Positions 5,837 through 12,392 of a stretch of 12,392 nucleotides of DNA are shown here, piece after piece; the first letter of the stretch is position 1; each line of letters starts with the position of its first letter. Source of the stretch: an uncultured Gemmobacter sp. (GTDB lineage: Bacteria; Pseudomonadota; Alphaproteobacteria; Rhodobacterales; Rhodobacteraceae). The notes beneath the pieces were generated by a model. It ran no database searches and was not told the origin of the DNA. It saw nothing but the letters and a program-made list of their open reading frames with translations. Where the stretch lies: assembly GCA_937983495.1 (NCBI GenBank), contig CALKAA010000141.1, positions 1 to 12,392 of the forward strand. Direction: 5' to 3'. Both the position numbers and the translations under genes were made by a program.

Positions 5837-6559
5837 ATGAGATTGCAAGCCGCAGTGCAGTTGGTTTACCCGCCGCAATGCCTGTCTTGTGATGCTTTGG
5901 TGACCAGCGATTTCGGGCTATGCCCGCACTGCTGGCGCGAGACGCCCTTCATCACCGGGTTGGTCTGCGATTGCTGCGGCACGCCTTTGCCCGGCAGCGA
6001 AACCGGTGAGGCGGTGCAATGCGACGATTGCCTGCAAATCGCGCGACCTTGGGGGCGCGGGCGGGCGGCGCTGCTCTATAAGGACAATGCGCGCCGCATG
6101 GTGATGGCGCTGAAACATGGCGACAGGCTGGATCTGGCGCGACCCGCGGCTGCCTGGTTGAAACGCGCGGCCGAGGGATTGTTGCAGGCTGACACGCTGA
6201 TTGCACCGGTGCCGCTGCACTGGATGCGGCTGGTGCGGCGGCGCTATAACCAGTCGGCTCTGCTCGGGGCTGCGTTGGGCAAGCTGGCGGGCTTGCCTCA
6301 TTGCCCCGACCTGCTGATCCGTCGCCGCAACACCCGCAGCCAGGAAGGCCGTGATCGGGAGGCGCGGTTTCTGAATGTCGAGGAGGCGTTCCGCATCAAT
6401 CCCAAGCGCGACTGGATGGTGCATGGCCGCCCGGTTTTGCTGGTGGATGATGTCATGACCTCGGGCGCGACGCTGGGGGCCTGTGCCGATACCCTGCTGG
6501 CAGCAGGTGCCGCGCGGGTTGACGTGGTGGTCATGTGCCGCGTTGCGAAAGAGGGCTAA
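5837..6559 (+). CDS. comF: ComF-family double zinc ribbon phosphoribosyltransferase
   Basis: A 240-residue protein. The N-terminus has four CxxC pairs (C15/C18, C29/C32, C44/C47, C62/C65; C46 also lies beside C47), forming the double zinc ribbon of ComF proteins. The C-terminus holds a type I phosphoribosyltransferase fold, with the PRPP-binding loop VLLVDDVMTSGAT at residues 200-211 and the ComF-typical VPLHWMRLVRRRYNQSALL near residue 130. In naturally competent bacteria ComF helps DNA uptake or processing; in other bacteria the role is uncertain and related proteins have been linked to nucleotide salvage. No other competence gene is in the window, so competence is not claimed. ATG 5837 follows AGGAGGG. 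The grxC gene follows after 45 bases on the same strand. Confidence 0.93.
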   Translation: MRLQAAVQLVYPPQCLSCDALVTSDFGLCPHCWRETPFITGLVCDCCGTPLPGSETGEAVQCDDCLQIARPWGRGRAALLYKDNARRMVMALKHGDRLDLARPAAAWLKRAAEGLLQADTLIAPVPLHWMRLVRRRYNQSALLGAALGKLAGLPHCPDLLIRRRNTRSQEGRDREARFLNVEEAFRINPKRDWMVHGRPVLLVDDVMTSGATLGACADTLLAAGAARVDVVVMCRVAKEG

Positions 6560-6604
6560 ATCCTTATAGTTGCGCACAAACCCGTTGATCCATGGGAGCG
6601 CGCG

Positions 6605-6859
6605 ATGAAAACCGTTGAAATCTATACCACTCCGACCTGTCCTTATTGTCTGGCCGCCAAGCGGCTGCTGACGAAAAAAGGCGCGGCCTTTACCGAGATC
6701 GACGTGAGCCGTGACCCGGATTTGCGGGTGGCGATGACCGCACGGGCCGGGGGGCGGCGCACGGTGCCGCAGATCTTCATCGGCGGGCAGCATGTCGGCG
6801 GCTCGGATGATCTGCATGCGCTGGATGCCGAAGGCGCGCTTGATCCGATGCTGGCCTGA
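6605..6859 (+). CDS. grxC: Glutaredoxin 3 (GrxC-type)
   Basis: An 84-residue protein, the standard size of a class I dithiol glutaredoxin. It has the active site CPYC in TTPTCPYCLAAKRLL (about residues 8-22), the cis-proline motif TVPQIFIGG (about 58-66) and the C-terminal GGSDDLHALD glutathione-binding stretch. It reduces protein disulfides and glutathione-mixed disulfides in the cytoplasm using glutathione. GGGAG eight bases upstream supports ATG 6605. The Nit amidase gene starts three bases after its stop, so the two are almost certainly co-transcribed. In related alphaproteobacteria grxC is often next to such an amidase, which fits a glutathione-related theme. Confidence 0.96.
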   Translation: MKTVEIYTTPTCPYCLAAKRLLTKKGAAFTEIDVSRDPDLRVAMTARAGGRRTVPQIFIGGQHVGGSDDLHALDAEGALDPMLA

Positions 6860-6862
6860 GCC

Positions 6863-7693
6863 ATGCGCTGCGCGCTGATCCAGCTCAATGTGACCGATGA
6901 TCCGGTGGCCAATCTGCCGGAAACCCTGGCCTTCATCCGGGCTGCGGCGCAGGGTGGCGCGCAATTCGTGCTGACGCCGGAATGCACCAGCCTGCTGTCC
7001 TCCAGCCGTGAGCATCAGCGCGCCACGTTGCGCCCTGAGGACGAAGACCTCACGCTGGCGGCGCTGCGGGCCGAGGCAGCAGGTCTGGGCATCTGGCTGC
7101 TGATCGGCTCGCTGGGGGTGATGACGGGTGATGCGGATGGGCGCTTTGCCAATCGCTCGTTCCTGATCGGCCCCGATGGGGCGATTGTCGCGCGCTACGA
7201 CAAGATTCACATGTTCGATGTGAACGTGTCTGAAACCGAAGTGTATCGTGAAAGCGTCGCCTATCGGCCCGGCAGCCGGGCGGTGCTGGCCGAAACGCCT
7301 TGGGCAAAGATCGGCATGGCGGTGTGTTATGACCTGCGCTTTCCGCATCTGTTTCGCCGGTTGGCGCAGGGCGGGGCGCAGGTGTTGACGGTGCCTGCCG
7401 CCTTCAACCATCTCACCGGCGCGGCGCATTGGGAAACCCTGCTGCGTGCCCGCGCCATCGAGACCGGCTGTTTCGTGCTGGCCCCGGCGCAGACCGGCTT
7501 TCACGCCGAGGCGCATGGCAAGGGGCGCCTGACCCATGGTCACAGCCTCGCCGTGGCCCCTTGGGGCGAGGTGCTGGTGGATGCGGGCACCGATCCCGGA
7601 GTGACCTTTGTCGATTTGGATCTGGCCGAGGTGATCCGCGCAAGGGCTCGGGTGCCCTCGCTGACGCATGACCATGCTTTCGAGGGGCCGTGA
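6863..7693 (+). CDS. Nit1/Nit2-type carbon-nitrogen hydrolase (probable deaminated-glutathione amidase)
   Basis: A 276-residue nitrilase-superfamily protein with the full catalytic triad: Glu40 in FVLTPECTS, Lys114 in RYDKIHMFDV and Cys155 in GMAVCYDLRFP. The KIHMFDV and CYDLRFP stretches are typical of the Nit branch, whose members hydrolyse deaminated glutathione or omega-amidated alpha-keto acids. Deaminated-glutathione repair fits the position directly after grxC, but an omega-amidase role cannot be excluded by eye. Residues 207-216 (GRLTHGHSLA) are the usual C-terminal strand, and the protein is complete. The ATG lies three bases after the grxC stop. The stop TGA overlaps the ATG of the next gene by one base. 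Confidence 0.92.
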   Translation: MRCALIQLNVTDDPVANLPETLAFIRAAAQGGAQFVLTPECTSLLSSSREHQRATLRPEDEDLTLAALRAEAAGLGIWLLIGSLGVMTGDADGRFANRSFLIGPDGAIVARYDKIHMFDVNVSETEVYRESVAYRPGSRAVLAETPWAKIGMAVCYDLRFPHLFRRLAQGGAQVLTVPAAFNHLTGAAHWETLLRARAIETGCFVLAPAQTGFHAEAHGKGRLTHGHSLAVAPWGEVLVDAGTDPGVTFVDLDLAEVIRARARVPSLTHDHAFEGP

Positions 7694-8136
7694 TGGTGGA
7701 AAAGACCGATGATCTGGCGATTGCCCTGTTCGGAGAGCTGTTCGCCACCGATCAACTGGCCCGCAACCGCATTTCCAAGGTGCTGCCCAAGGGGATGGAA
7801 CTGTCGCATTTCGGTGTGCTGAACCATCTGGCGCGCATCAACGAAGAACGCACGCCTGCGCAACTGGCGCGCAGCTTTCACGTCACGCGCGGCGCGATGA
7901 CCAATACTCTGGCCAAGCTGGAATGGGCGGGCCATGTGCATATTCGGCCCGATTGGGATGATGCGCGGCGCAAATGCGTGGCGATCAGCCCGGCGGGGCG
8001 CGCCGCGCGTGATGCGGCGGTGCAGGCGGTCGCCCCGTTGATTGCCGAGGTGGTGCAGGCTCTGGGGGCCGACCGCGTGCGTTCTGTGCTGCCGGTGCTG
8101 CGCGAGATGCGCAGCAAGCTGGAGGGCGATGACTGA
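7693..8136 (+). CDS. MarR-family transcriptional regulator
   Basis: A 147-residue protein, typical of MarR regulators. It has an N-terminal dimerisation helix region (LAIALFGELFATDQLARNRI), a winged helix-turn-helix at about residues 50-95 (LARSFHVTRGAMTNTLAKLE as the DNA-reading helices, then the wing HIRPDWDDARRKCVAISPAG) and a C-terminal helix. MarR proteins bind palindromic operators as dimers and often respond to small phenolic or redox signals; the ligand here is unknown. ATG 7693 overlaps the preceding stop (TGATG), with GAGGGG five bases upstream; GTG 7690 is an alternative. It may control the grxC-nit unit, but no operator was identified. Confidence 0.92.
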   Translation: MVEKTDDLAIALFGELFATDQLARNRISKVLPKGMELSHFGVLNHLARINEERTPAQLARSFHVTRGAMTNTLAKLEWAGHVHIRPDWDDARRKCVAISPAGRAARDAAVQAVAPLIAEVVQALGADRVRSVLPVLREMRSKLEGDD

Positions 8137-8145
8137 CCGCTCAGC

Positions 8146-8174
8146 ACGGGGGCAGAGGGCGATGCTGCCCCCGT
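8146..8174. terminator. GC-rich hairpin between convergent genes, possible terminator
   Basis: ACGGGGGCAG (8146-8155) pairs perfectly with CTGCCCCCGT (8165-8174), ten base pairs with a nine-base loop. It lies just after the marR stop and 30 bases past the end of the export-protein gene on the other strand. There is no U-run on either side, so termination would be Rho-dependent or weak. Confidence 0.5.
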
Positions 8175-8203
8175 TAGCCCCCCGCGTCTTGGCCCCGCGT
8201 GTC

Positions 8204-9328
8204 TCAGTTGCTCAGGTTATTCAGCCGGGTGCCAACGCCCATCAGGTCGTAAACCAGCTTGATGGTGGAATTGGTGTTCATCACCGAGCTTTCGGTGACC
8301 ATGACCAGATCCCGGTCTTCAATCATGAACTCGCCCGCGCTGAACAGCCCGTCGGCGGTGGTCAGGTCGATGGCAAAGATCATGCGGTCTTTCGACGGGC
8401 CGCTGCCATCGGTGCGCACATGCTTTGCGTCATAGTCGCGCAGCACCAGCACGCCCTTGGGATTGGCGCGCGCATCATTCAGGCCGCCCGCCAGCGAGGC
8501 CGCATCCAGAGCCGAGACCTTCTCTTGCGGGAAGGGGATCTGCGCCTCGGTCTTGGTGGCTCCCAGCGTCAGGAAATAGCGCTCGTCATCCTCGAGATAC
8601 ACCTTGTCGCCGCCGCGCAAGGTGGTGTCGAGCTTGGGGTTTTTCAGCAGGCGTTCCGCCGAGATGCCATAGAGTTTGCCAGCGCGCATCAGCCGCACCT
8701 GCGGGTTTTTCAGGTCTTTCGAGATGCCACCGCCATGGGCGATCAGGCTCAGCACGGTAAAATCGCGGTCCGGCATCACGATATTGCCGGGATTGGCGAC
8801 GCCGCTGACCAGATCGACCGAGCTTTGCCGGCCCGGCTCGTGCCGGATTTGCACCTGGGCCGAGGGGATGATGGCGGCGAATTTCTCCTGCACCGTGGCG
8901 CGGGCACGGTCGGGCGTCATGTTGGCGACATAGACGCGATCCACATAGGGAAGGAACACCTCCCCCTCGCCGGATACGCGGATGCCTTTCAGCTCCACCA
9001 CCTTCTGCCCGTTCTGGGTGAGCAGCGAGCTTTCGCCATTGTCCCAGATCGACAGGTCCAGCATGTCGCCCGCCTCGATGGTCTGCGAGGCCGGGCCGCG
9101 CACCCGCTCCAGCCAGCCTGAAACACCGGGGCCCGGCTTCTTGGGCCAGGCCTTGAGGGCGGGCAGGGTGGCGCGGGTCACAGGATAGACGGCGAAGGTC
9201 GCGTCTTCGGCATCGGCCCCTTTGAGGATCTGATCCGCGCGGGGGGCACCGCCTGGCGCATCCGCACAGGCGGACAGCACCGTCATGCCCACCGTCAGCA
9301 GCAAAAGCTTGCCGGTTGTCTGGATCAT
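8204..9328 (-). CDS. Polysaccharide export (OPX/Wza-like) outer-membrane lipoprotein
   Basis: A 374-residue protein starting MIQTTGKLLLLTVGMTVLSAC, a lipoprotein signal with Cys21 in the LSAC lipobox. Next comes the poly-export domain (about residues 80-170), recognisable from QTIEAGDMLDLSIWDNGESS, GEVFLPYVDRVYVANMTPD and an IIPSAQVQIRHEPG strand. SLBB-like repeats follow (GVANPGNIVMPDRDFTVLSL, then LRGGDKVYLEDDERYFLTLG). OPX proteins form the outer-membrane channel for capsular or exopolysaccharide export. The Asp/Glu and Ile content matches the Rhodobacteraceae form rather than E. coli Wza. ATG 9328 is supported by GGAG seven bases upstream; the open frame upstream runs antisense through the sugar transferase and is not coding. 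It diverges from the sugar transferase, with which it should share a pathway. Confidence 0.92.
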   Translation of the reverse strand: MIQTTGKLLLLTVGMTVLSACADAPGGAPRADQILKGADAEDATFAVYPVTRATLPALKAWPKKPGPGVSGWLERVRGPASQTIEAGDMLDLSIWDNGESSLLTQNGQKVVELKGIRVSGEGEVFLPYVDRVYVANMTPDRARATVQEKFAAIIPSAQVQIRHEPGRQSSVDLVSGVANPGNIVMPDRDFTVLSLIAHGGGISKDLKNPQVRLMRAGKLYGISAERLLKNPKLDTTLRGGDKVYLEDDERYFLTLGATKTEAQIPFPQEKVSALDAASLAGGLNDARANPKGVLVLRDYDAKHVRTDGSGPSKDRMIFAIDLTTADGLFSAGEFMIEDRDLVMVTESSVMNTNSTIKLVYDLMGVGTRLNNLSN

Positions 9329-9347
9329 TCTCAACTCCGGGTCGGGT

Positions 9348-9367
9348 GTCCGCCTGGCAGGGTGGAC
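9348..9367 (-). other. Small inverted repeat in the predicted leader of the export gene
   Basis: GTCCGCC (9348-9354) and GGTGGAC (9361-9367) are inverted repeats with one mismatch and a six-base gap. They lie 20 bases upstream of the export-protein ATG, inside its predicted leader. It could be an operator or an mRNA hairpin; the function is unknown. Confidence 0.3.
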
Positions 9368-9382
9368 GAATACAGCCTGTGC

Positions 9383-9411
9383 AAGATACTTGGGCAGCGA
9401 TATGGGTTCAA
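9383..9411 (-). promoter_or_regulatory. Candidate promoter for the polysaccharide export gene
   Basis: On the minus strand TTGAAC (9411-9406) and TATCTT (9388-9383) are exactly 17 bases apart, each matching the consensus at four of six positions. The predicted start near 9376 gives a leader of about 47 bases. Confidence 0.38.
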
Positions 9412-9460
9412 CGTCCAAATGTAGCGATCGGCAAGGCTTTGTCGGAAGGGGTTTGCGGGC

Positions 9461-10084
9461 ATGACATTGTCGAAACGGCTGTTCGATCTGGCTCTGGCGC
9501 TGCTGTTGAGTGCGCTTCTCGCCTTGCCCTTTGCGGTCTTGCTGGTGGTGCTGCTGGTCGTGGAGGGGCGGCCGCTGTTCTATGTGGCCGAACGGATGCG
9601 TGCGCCGGGGCAACCCTTCCGGCTGTGGAAGTTGCGCACGATGCGCGTGGTGGCGGCGGATTCCGGGGTTTCGGGGGGCGACAAGACTGACCGGGTGACC
9701 CGGATCGGTCGCATTCTGCGCCGCGCCCGGCTGGATGAGATTCCGCAATTGTGGAACGTCCTGAAGGGCGACATGAGCTTTGTCGGTCCGCGCCCGCCCT
9801 TGCGTTTGTATGTGGAGCGCTTTCCGGCGTTGTATGCCGAAGTGTTGAAAAGCCGCCCCGGCATCACCGGCCTCGCCTCGCTGCATTTTCACGCGTATGA
9901 GGAGCGCATGCTGGCGCGCTGCCGTGATGCCGCCGAAACGGATGCCGTTTACAGCCGCCGCTGTGTGCCGCGGAAGGCAAAAATGGATCTGATTTACAAC
10001 AAGCACCAGAATATTTGCTTCGATCTGCGGCTTATCGCCGATACGGCGGGGCGGGTGCTTTTCAAAAGGCTCTTCCGGATGTAA
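9461..10084 (+). CDS. Initiating sugar-phosphate transferase (PglC/WcaJ-type, bacterial sugar transferase)
   Basis: A 207-residue protein of the monotopic phosphoglycosyltransferase family. One hydrophobic N-terminal segment (about residues 10-34) precedes the catalytic domain: GRPLFYVAERMRAPGQPFRLWKLRTM, then the Asp-Glu pair D92-E93 in RRARLDEIPQLWNVLKGDMS and the FVGPRPPL motif (107-114). The reaction is transfer of a sugar-1-phosphate from a UDP-sugar to undecaprenyl phosphate, the first membrane step of a polysaccharide repeat unit. It is the short form without the extra transmembrane helices of WcaJ or WbaP. The C-terminal part (from about residue 150) is not recognised. The nearest ribosome-binding site, GGAAGGGG, is rather far upstream of ATG 9461. 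It is followed after 95 bases by the nucleotide-sugar dehydratase on the same strand. Confidence 0.92.
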   Translation: MTLSKRLFDLALALLLSALLALPFAVLLVVLLVVEGRPLFYVAERMRAPGQPFRLWKLRTMRVVAADSGVSGGDKTDRVTRIGRILRRARLDEIPQLWNVLKGDMSFVGPRPPLRLYVERFPALYAEVLKSRPGITGLASLHFHAYEERMLARCRDAAETDAVYSRRCVPRKAKMDLIYNKHQNICFDLRLIADTAGRVLFKRLFRM

Positions 10085-10113
10085 ACCATTGCGGCAAAGG
10101 TCGAGTGAATTTC

Positions 10114-10132
10114 GGGGCCTGCATCAGACCCC
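10114..10132 (+). other. Hairpin in the spacer between sugar transferase and dehydratase genes
   Basis: GGGG-C-CTG pairs with CAG-A-CCCC around a CAT loop, seven pairs with one internal mismatch. There is no T-run, so it is a weak terminator at best. It could tune mRNA levels between the two genes or mean nothing. Confidence 0.25.
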
Positions 10133-10179
10133 AGGATACAGGATCAGGGCAGTTTGCGCCTCGGCCATTCAGGAAAGCA

Positions 10180-12090
10180 ATGAAGCATATTCGTTCTGCA
10201 CTCTTTGCGCTGCAATCAAATCTGACCCGTCGCAACAAGCAGTTGATCCTCCTGGCTTTGGATATTCTGCTGCCACCGCTGGTGCTGGTGCTGTCGGTGT
10301 TGCTGATGCGCAATGGTGGCGCGATGCTGCGCCAGATGCCGCAGCTTTCCTATATCCTGCCGATGATCGGGATTGTCGGGGGGATTGTGGCGGTGCGTCT
10401 GGGCCTGCCGCGCATCCAGCTCAAATCCTATGAAACCTCCGCCATGATGCGCACCGGCATTTATGCCGCCATCATGACGCTGTTCACCGCTTTGGCGCTG
10501 GAGCTGACCACGACCGGCTTTCCGGTGGCGGGGATCGTCATTTACGGCTTGATGCTGTTTCTCGCCTCCGCCTCGGTGCGGATTGCCATGCTCAACATGC
10601 TGCTTTGGGTGCTGCGGCAGGGCCAGCCCAAGCATCGCGTGGTGATTTACGGGGCCAGCACCACCGGCGTGCAATTGGCGGCCGCGCTGCGCTCGCATGA
10701 ACGAATCGTGCCGGTGGCCTTTGTCGATGACAACACCGCGCTGCAATCGACCATGGTGGCGGGGCTGCGCGTGTTGCCGCCCGCCGATCTGGAAATGCTG
10801 GTCGCGCAATTCGACATTGACCGCATCATTCTGGCCATGCCCTCGGTGTCTCGCCCCAAGATTGCGCAACTGACCCGCAAGCTGCGCGACATGGGGCTCA
10901 AAGTGCAATCGCTGCCCTCCTTCTCGCAATTGGTGGGCGAGGAGGAGCTGATCGACAACCTGTCGCCGGTGGCACCGGGGCATTTTCTGGGCCGGGATCC
11001 GGTGGATCAAAGCCTGGCCCGCGCGGAGGATGTCTATCGCGGCCAGTCGGTGCTGGTCTCGGGGGCGGGCGGCTCGATCGGGTCGGAACTCTGCCGCCAG
11101 ATCCTGCATTACCGGCCGGAACGGCTGGTGCTGTATGAAGTCAGCGAGGTTGCGCTGTATAATGTGGACCGCGACCTGAAAGAGGAAGCCGAGCGTGCAG
11201 GGGTGGAAATCATCCCGGTGCTGGGTTCGGTGACCGATTCACGGCTCACGCGGATTGTCTTGCAGAAATATTCCGTGAACGTGGTGTTCCACGCGGCGGC
11301 CTACAAACATGTGCCGCTGGTCGAGATGAACCCGCTGGCCGGGCTGGCCAACAATGTGCTGGGCACCCGCACCATGGCCGATGCGGCGCATGAGGCCGGG
11401 GTGGGGCGGTTCATTCTGGTGTCATCCGACAAGGCGGTGCGGCCCACCAATGTCATGGGGGCCTCCAAGCGGCTGGCCGAACTGGTCATTCAGGATATGG
11501 CCAAGCGTTCGGGCAAGACGCTGTTTTCCATGGTGCGCTTTGGCAATGTGCTGGGGTCTTCCGGTTCGGTCATTCCGCTGTTCAAGGAACAGATCGCCAA
11601 AGGCGGCCCGGTCACTCTGACCCATGAAGACGTGACCCGTTATTTCATGACCATTTCCGAAGCCGCGCAACTGGTTCTGCTGGCCGGCTCTTTCGCGGAT
11701 CGTGAAACGTCGCGCGGCGGGGATGTGTTCGTGCTGGATATGGGCAAACCGGTGCGCATCCGCGATGTCGCGGTGCAAATGATCCAGACGGCGGGCTATT
11801 CGGTGCGCGACGAGGCACACCCGGATGGCGATATCGAGATCGTGGTGACGGGTCTGCGCCCCGGCGAGAAGCTGCACGAAGAATTGCTGATCGGCGAGGG
11901 GCAATTGACCACCCAGCACAGCAAGATCCTGCGCGCGCATGAAGAAAGCCTGTCGGAGCTGGAGCTGGCCTCGGCGCTGCGCGCGCTGCGCTCGGCCATT
12001 GCCACGGGCGATGAAGACGCCGCGCGGCAGGTGATCATCGCCTGGGTGCGGGGCTATCAGGCCCCGGCCCATGCCACCGCTGCGCAATGA
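10180..12090 (+). CDS. Membrane nucleotide-sugar 4,6-dehydratase/epimerase (WbpM/CapD/PglF-type)
   Basis: A 636-residue protein, the usual size of this family. Four transmembrane segments (about 21-43, 57-75, 92-110, 113-135) are followed by a CoA-binding-like Rossmann domain (VVIYGASTTG, 154-163) and the catalytic SDR domain (LVSGAGGSIGSE, 292-302). The catalytic stretch SSDKAVRPTNVMGASK has D417, K418, M426 and K430 spaced as in PglF, which uses Met in place of the usual SDR tyrosine. Relatives convert UDP-GlcNAc to UDP-4-keto-6-deoxy-GlcNAc, a precursor of amino sugars such as QuiNAc or bacillosamine; the exact product is not determined here. ATG 10180 follows AGGAAAGC; the open frame back to 10015 overlaps the sugar transferase and is rejected. 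The 3' end is embedded in a tandem repeat. Confidence 0.94.
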   Translation: MKHIRSALFALQSNLTRRNKQLILLALDILLPPLVLVLSVLLMRNGGAMLRQMPQLSYILPMIGIVGGIVAVRLGLPRIQLKSYETSAMMRTGIYAAIMTLFTALALELTTTGFPVAGIVIYGLMLFLASASVRIAMLNMLLWVLRQGQPKHRVVIYGASTTGVQLAAALRSHERIVPVAFVDDNTALQSTMVAGLRVLPPADLEMLVAQFDIDRIILAMPSVSRPKIAQLTRKLRDMGLKVQSLPSFSQLVGEEELIDNLSPVAPGHFLGRDPVDQSLARAEDVYRGQSVLVSGAGGSIGSELCRQILHYRPERLVLYEVSEVALYNVDRDLKEEAERAGVEIIPVLGSVTDSRLTRIVLQKYSVNVVFHAAAYKHVPLVEMNPLAGLANNVLGTRTMADAAHEAGVGRFILVSSDKAVRPTNVMGASKRLAELVIQDMAKRSGKTLFSMVRFGNVLGSSGSVIPLFKEQIAKGGPVTLTHEDVTRYFMTISEAAQLVLLAGSFADRETSRGGDVFVLDMGKPVRIRDVAVQMIQTAGYSVRDEAHPDGDIEIVVTGLRPGEKLHEELLIGEGQLTTQHSKILRAHEESLSELELASALRALRSAIATGDEDAARQVIIAWVRGYQAPAHATAAQ

Positions 12091-12164
12091 TCTGCTGCCC
12101 GCGAGGCCGTGGTTGCGCAATGATCTGCTGCCCGCGCGGGCCATGGCTGCGCAATGATCTGCTG
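12081..12164 (+). repeat. Three-copy tandem repeat covering the dehydratase stop codon
   Basis: A 17-base core, TGCGCAATGATCTGCTG, occurs identically at 12081, 12114 and 12148. The first two copies are followed by similar spacers (CCCGCG(a/c)GGcc...tGG), making units of 33 and 34 bases; the third is truncated. The first core contains the last codons and TGA of the dehydratase gene. A 33-base unit preserves frame, so the second copy gives an in-frame second TGA after ten sense codons (SAAREAVVAQ). Confidence 0.9.
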
Positions 12165-12181
12165 AAACCCCTTATGCACGA

Positions 12182-12210
12182 TTGTTGATCCTGCCGCTTT
12201 CACATAGAGT
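12182..12210 (+). promoter_or_regulatory. Candidate promoter for the YjbH-like gene
   Basis: TTGTTG (12182-12187) and TAGAGT (12205-12210) are 17 bases apart, predicting a start near 12217 and a leader of about 31 bases before ATG 12248. The -35 match is weak. Confidence 0.3.
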
Positions 12211-12247
12211 GGCGGCAAGTTCCCTAGGTTTGCAAGGCTCTTTACGC

Positions 12248-12392
12248 ATGACCATTCTGGCCGCCCGGAAAGCCCGGCTTCTTGTCGCCACGTCCTTGAT
12301 CGCCCTTGGCGCGCATCATGCGGCTTTTGCCGAGATGGCCCCTGCTCCCGGACTGAACACCTATGGGGTGCCCGGCCTGCTGGACATGCCCT
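12248..12392 (+). CDS. YjbH-like exopolysaccharide-associated protein, N-terminal part (runs off the window)
   Basis: The first 48 codons only. The N-terminus is a clear Sec signal, MTILAARKARLLVATSLIAL through HHAAFA with probable cleavage after Ala28. The mature start contains APGLNTYGVPGLLDMP, matching from memory the opening of the YjbH domain found in large outer-membrane proteins of polysaccharide clusters. YjbH in enteric bacteria belongs to an exopolysaccharide operon and is thought to form an outer-membrane beta structure. The link with the sugar transferase, dehydratase and export gene supports the call, but the missing C-terminus prevents certainty. No strong ribosome-binding site precedes the ATG. 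Confidence 0.75.
   Translation, partial: MTILAARKARLLVATSLIALGAHHAAFAEMAPAPGLNTYGVPGLLDMP

Noticed and set aside
4771..5892. A 373-codon plus-strand open frame opposite the NDUFAF5-like gene
   Set aside because: It overlaps the start of the ComF gene, is antisense to a recognisable protein, and its translation has no familiar motif.
5918..7675. A 585-codon open reading frame on the minus strand
   Set aside because: It lies antisense to the ComF, grxC and Nit genes, all of which have intact motifs and ribosome-binding sites. Its translation is rich in His, Arg and Gln, as expected for a shadow of high-GC coding sequence.
9329..10006. Upstream extension of the polysaccharide export gene to 10006 on the minus strand
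   Set aside because: It is antisense to the sugar transferase and lies ahead of a perfectly formed lipoprotein signal at 9328.
10015..10179. Upstream extension of the 4,6-dehydratase frame
   Set aside because: It overlaps the end of the sugar transferase, while ATG 10180 has a good ribosome-binding site and precedes the usual transmembrane start.
12081..12164. CRISPR-like array
   Set aside because: There are only three cores, the spacers resemble each other, and the first copy lies in a coding sequence. It is a simple tandem repeat.

Overview
The window is a high-GC stretch of ordinary bacterial chromosome. Gene content, protein sequences and gene order look alphaproteobacterial, most likely a member of the Rhodobacteraceae/Paracoccaceae. 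That placement rests on remembered family resemblance, not a search. No transposase, integrase, tRNA, rRNA or CRISPR array was seen. Sixteen protein-coding genes are supported, of which the first and last run off the window.

Layout. (1) 1-1523, minus strand: a thiamine operon. A predicted promoter leads into a clear TPP riboswitch, then a hairpin covering the ribosome-binding site, then thiD and the start of thiO. (2) 1682-3798: a cell-envelope group. It holds a YkuD-type L,D-transpeptidase lipoprotein (+), a convergent CAP-domain lipoprotein (-), a second YkuD protein with a Tat-like signal (+), and a coupled 62-residue secreted or membrane protein. (3) 3842-5799, minus strand: an NDUFAF5-like 'methyltransferase' that lacks a recognisable SAM-binding glycine motif, followed by hemH (ferrochelatase). 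(4) 5837-8136, plus strand: a ComF-family phosphoribosyltransferase, glutaredoxin grxC, a Nit-type amidase and a MarR-type regulator, packed as one likely transcription unit. (5) 8204-12392: an exopolysaccharide region. A Wza-like export lipoprotein (-) diverges from an initiating sugar-phosphate transferase, a membrane-bound nucleotide-sugar 4,6-dehydratase and the first 48 codons of a YjbH-like protein (all +).

Genes in each block fit together: thiamine precursor synthesis under TPP control; peptidoglycan cross-linking and envelope proteins; haem synthesis beside a relative of a complex I assembly factor; thiol and glutathione chemistry; and polysaccharide initiation, sugar modification and export. 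Convergent gene pairs are separated by strong hairpins that could terminate from both sides.

The only gene-free stretch over 300 bases is 1318-1681. It holds the riboswitch, the ribosome-binding-site hairpin and two candidate promoters; nothing was recognised in 1524-1618. No wholly new system is evident. The points most worth checking are the lost SAM motif in the NDUFAF5-like protein, the three-copy repeat that duplicates the stop codon of the 4,6-dehydratase gene, the riboswitch plus SD-hairpin arrangement, and the coupled small protein.
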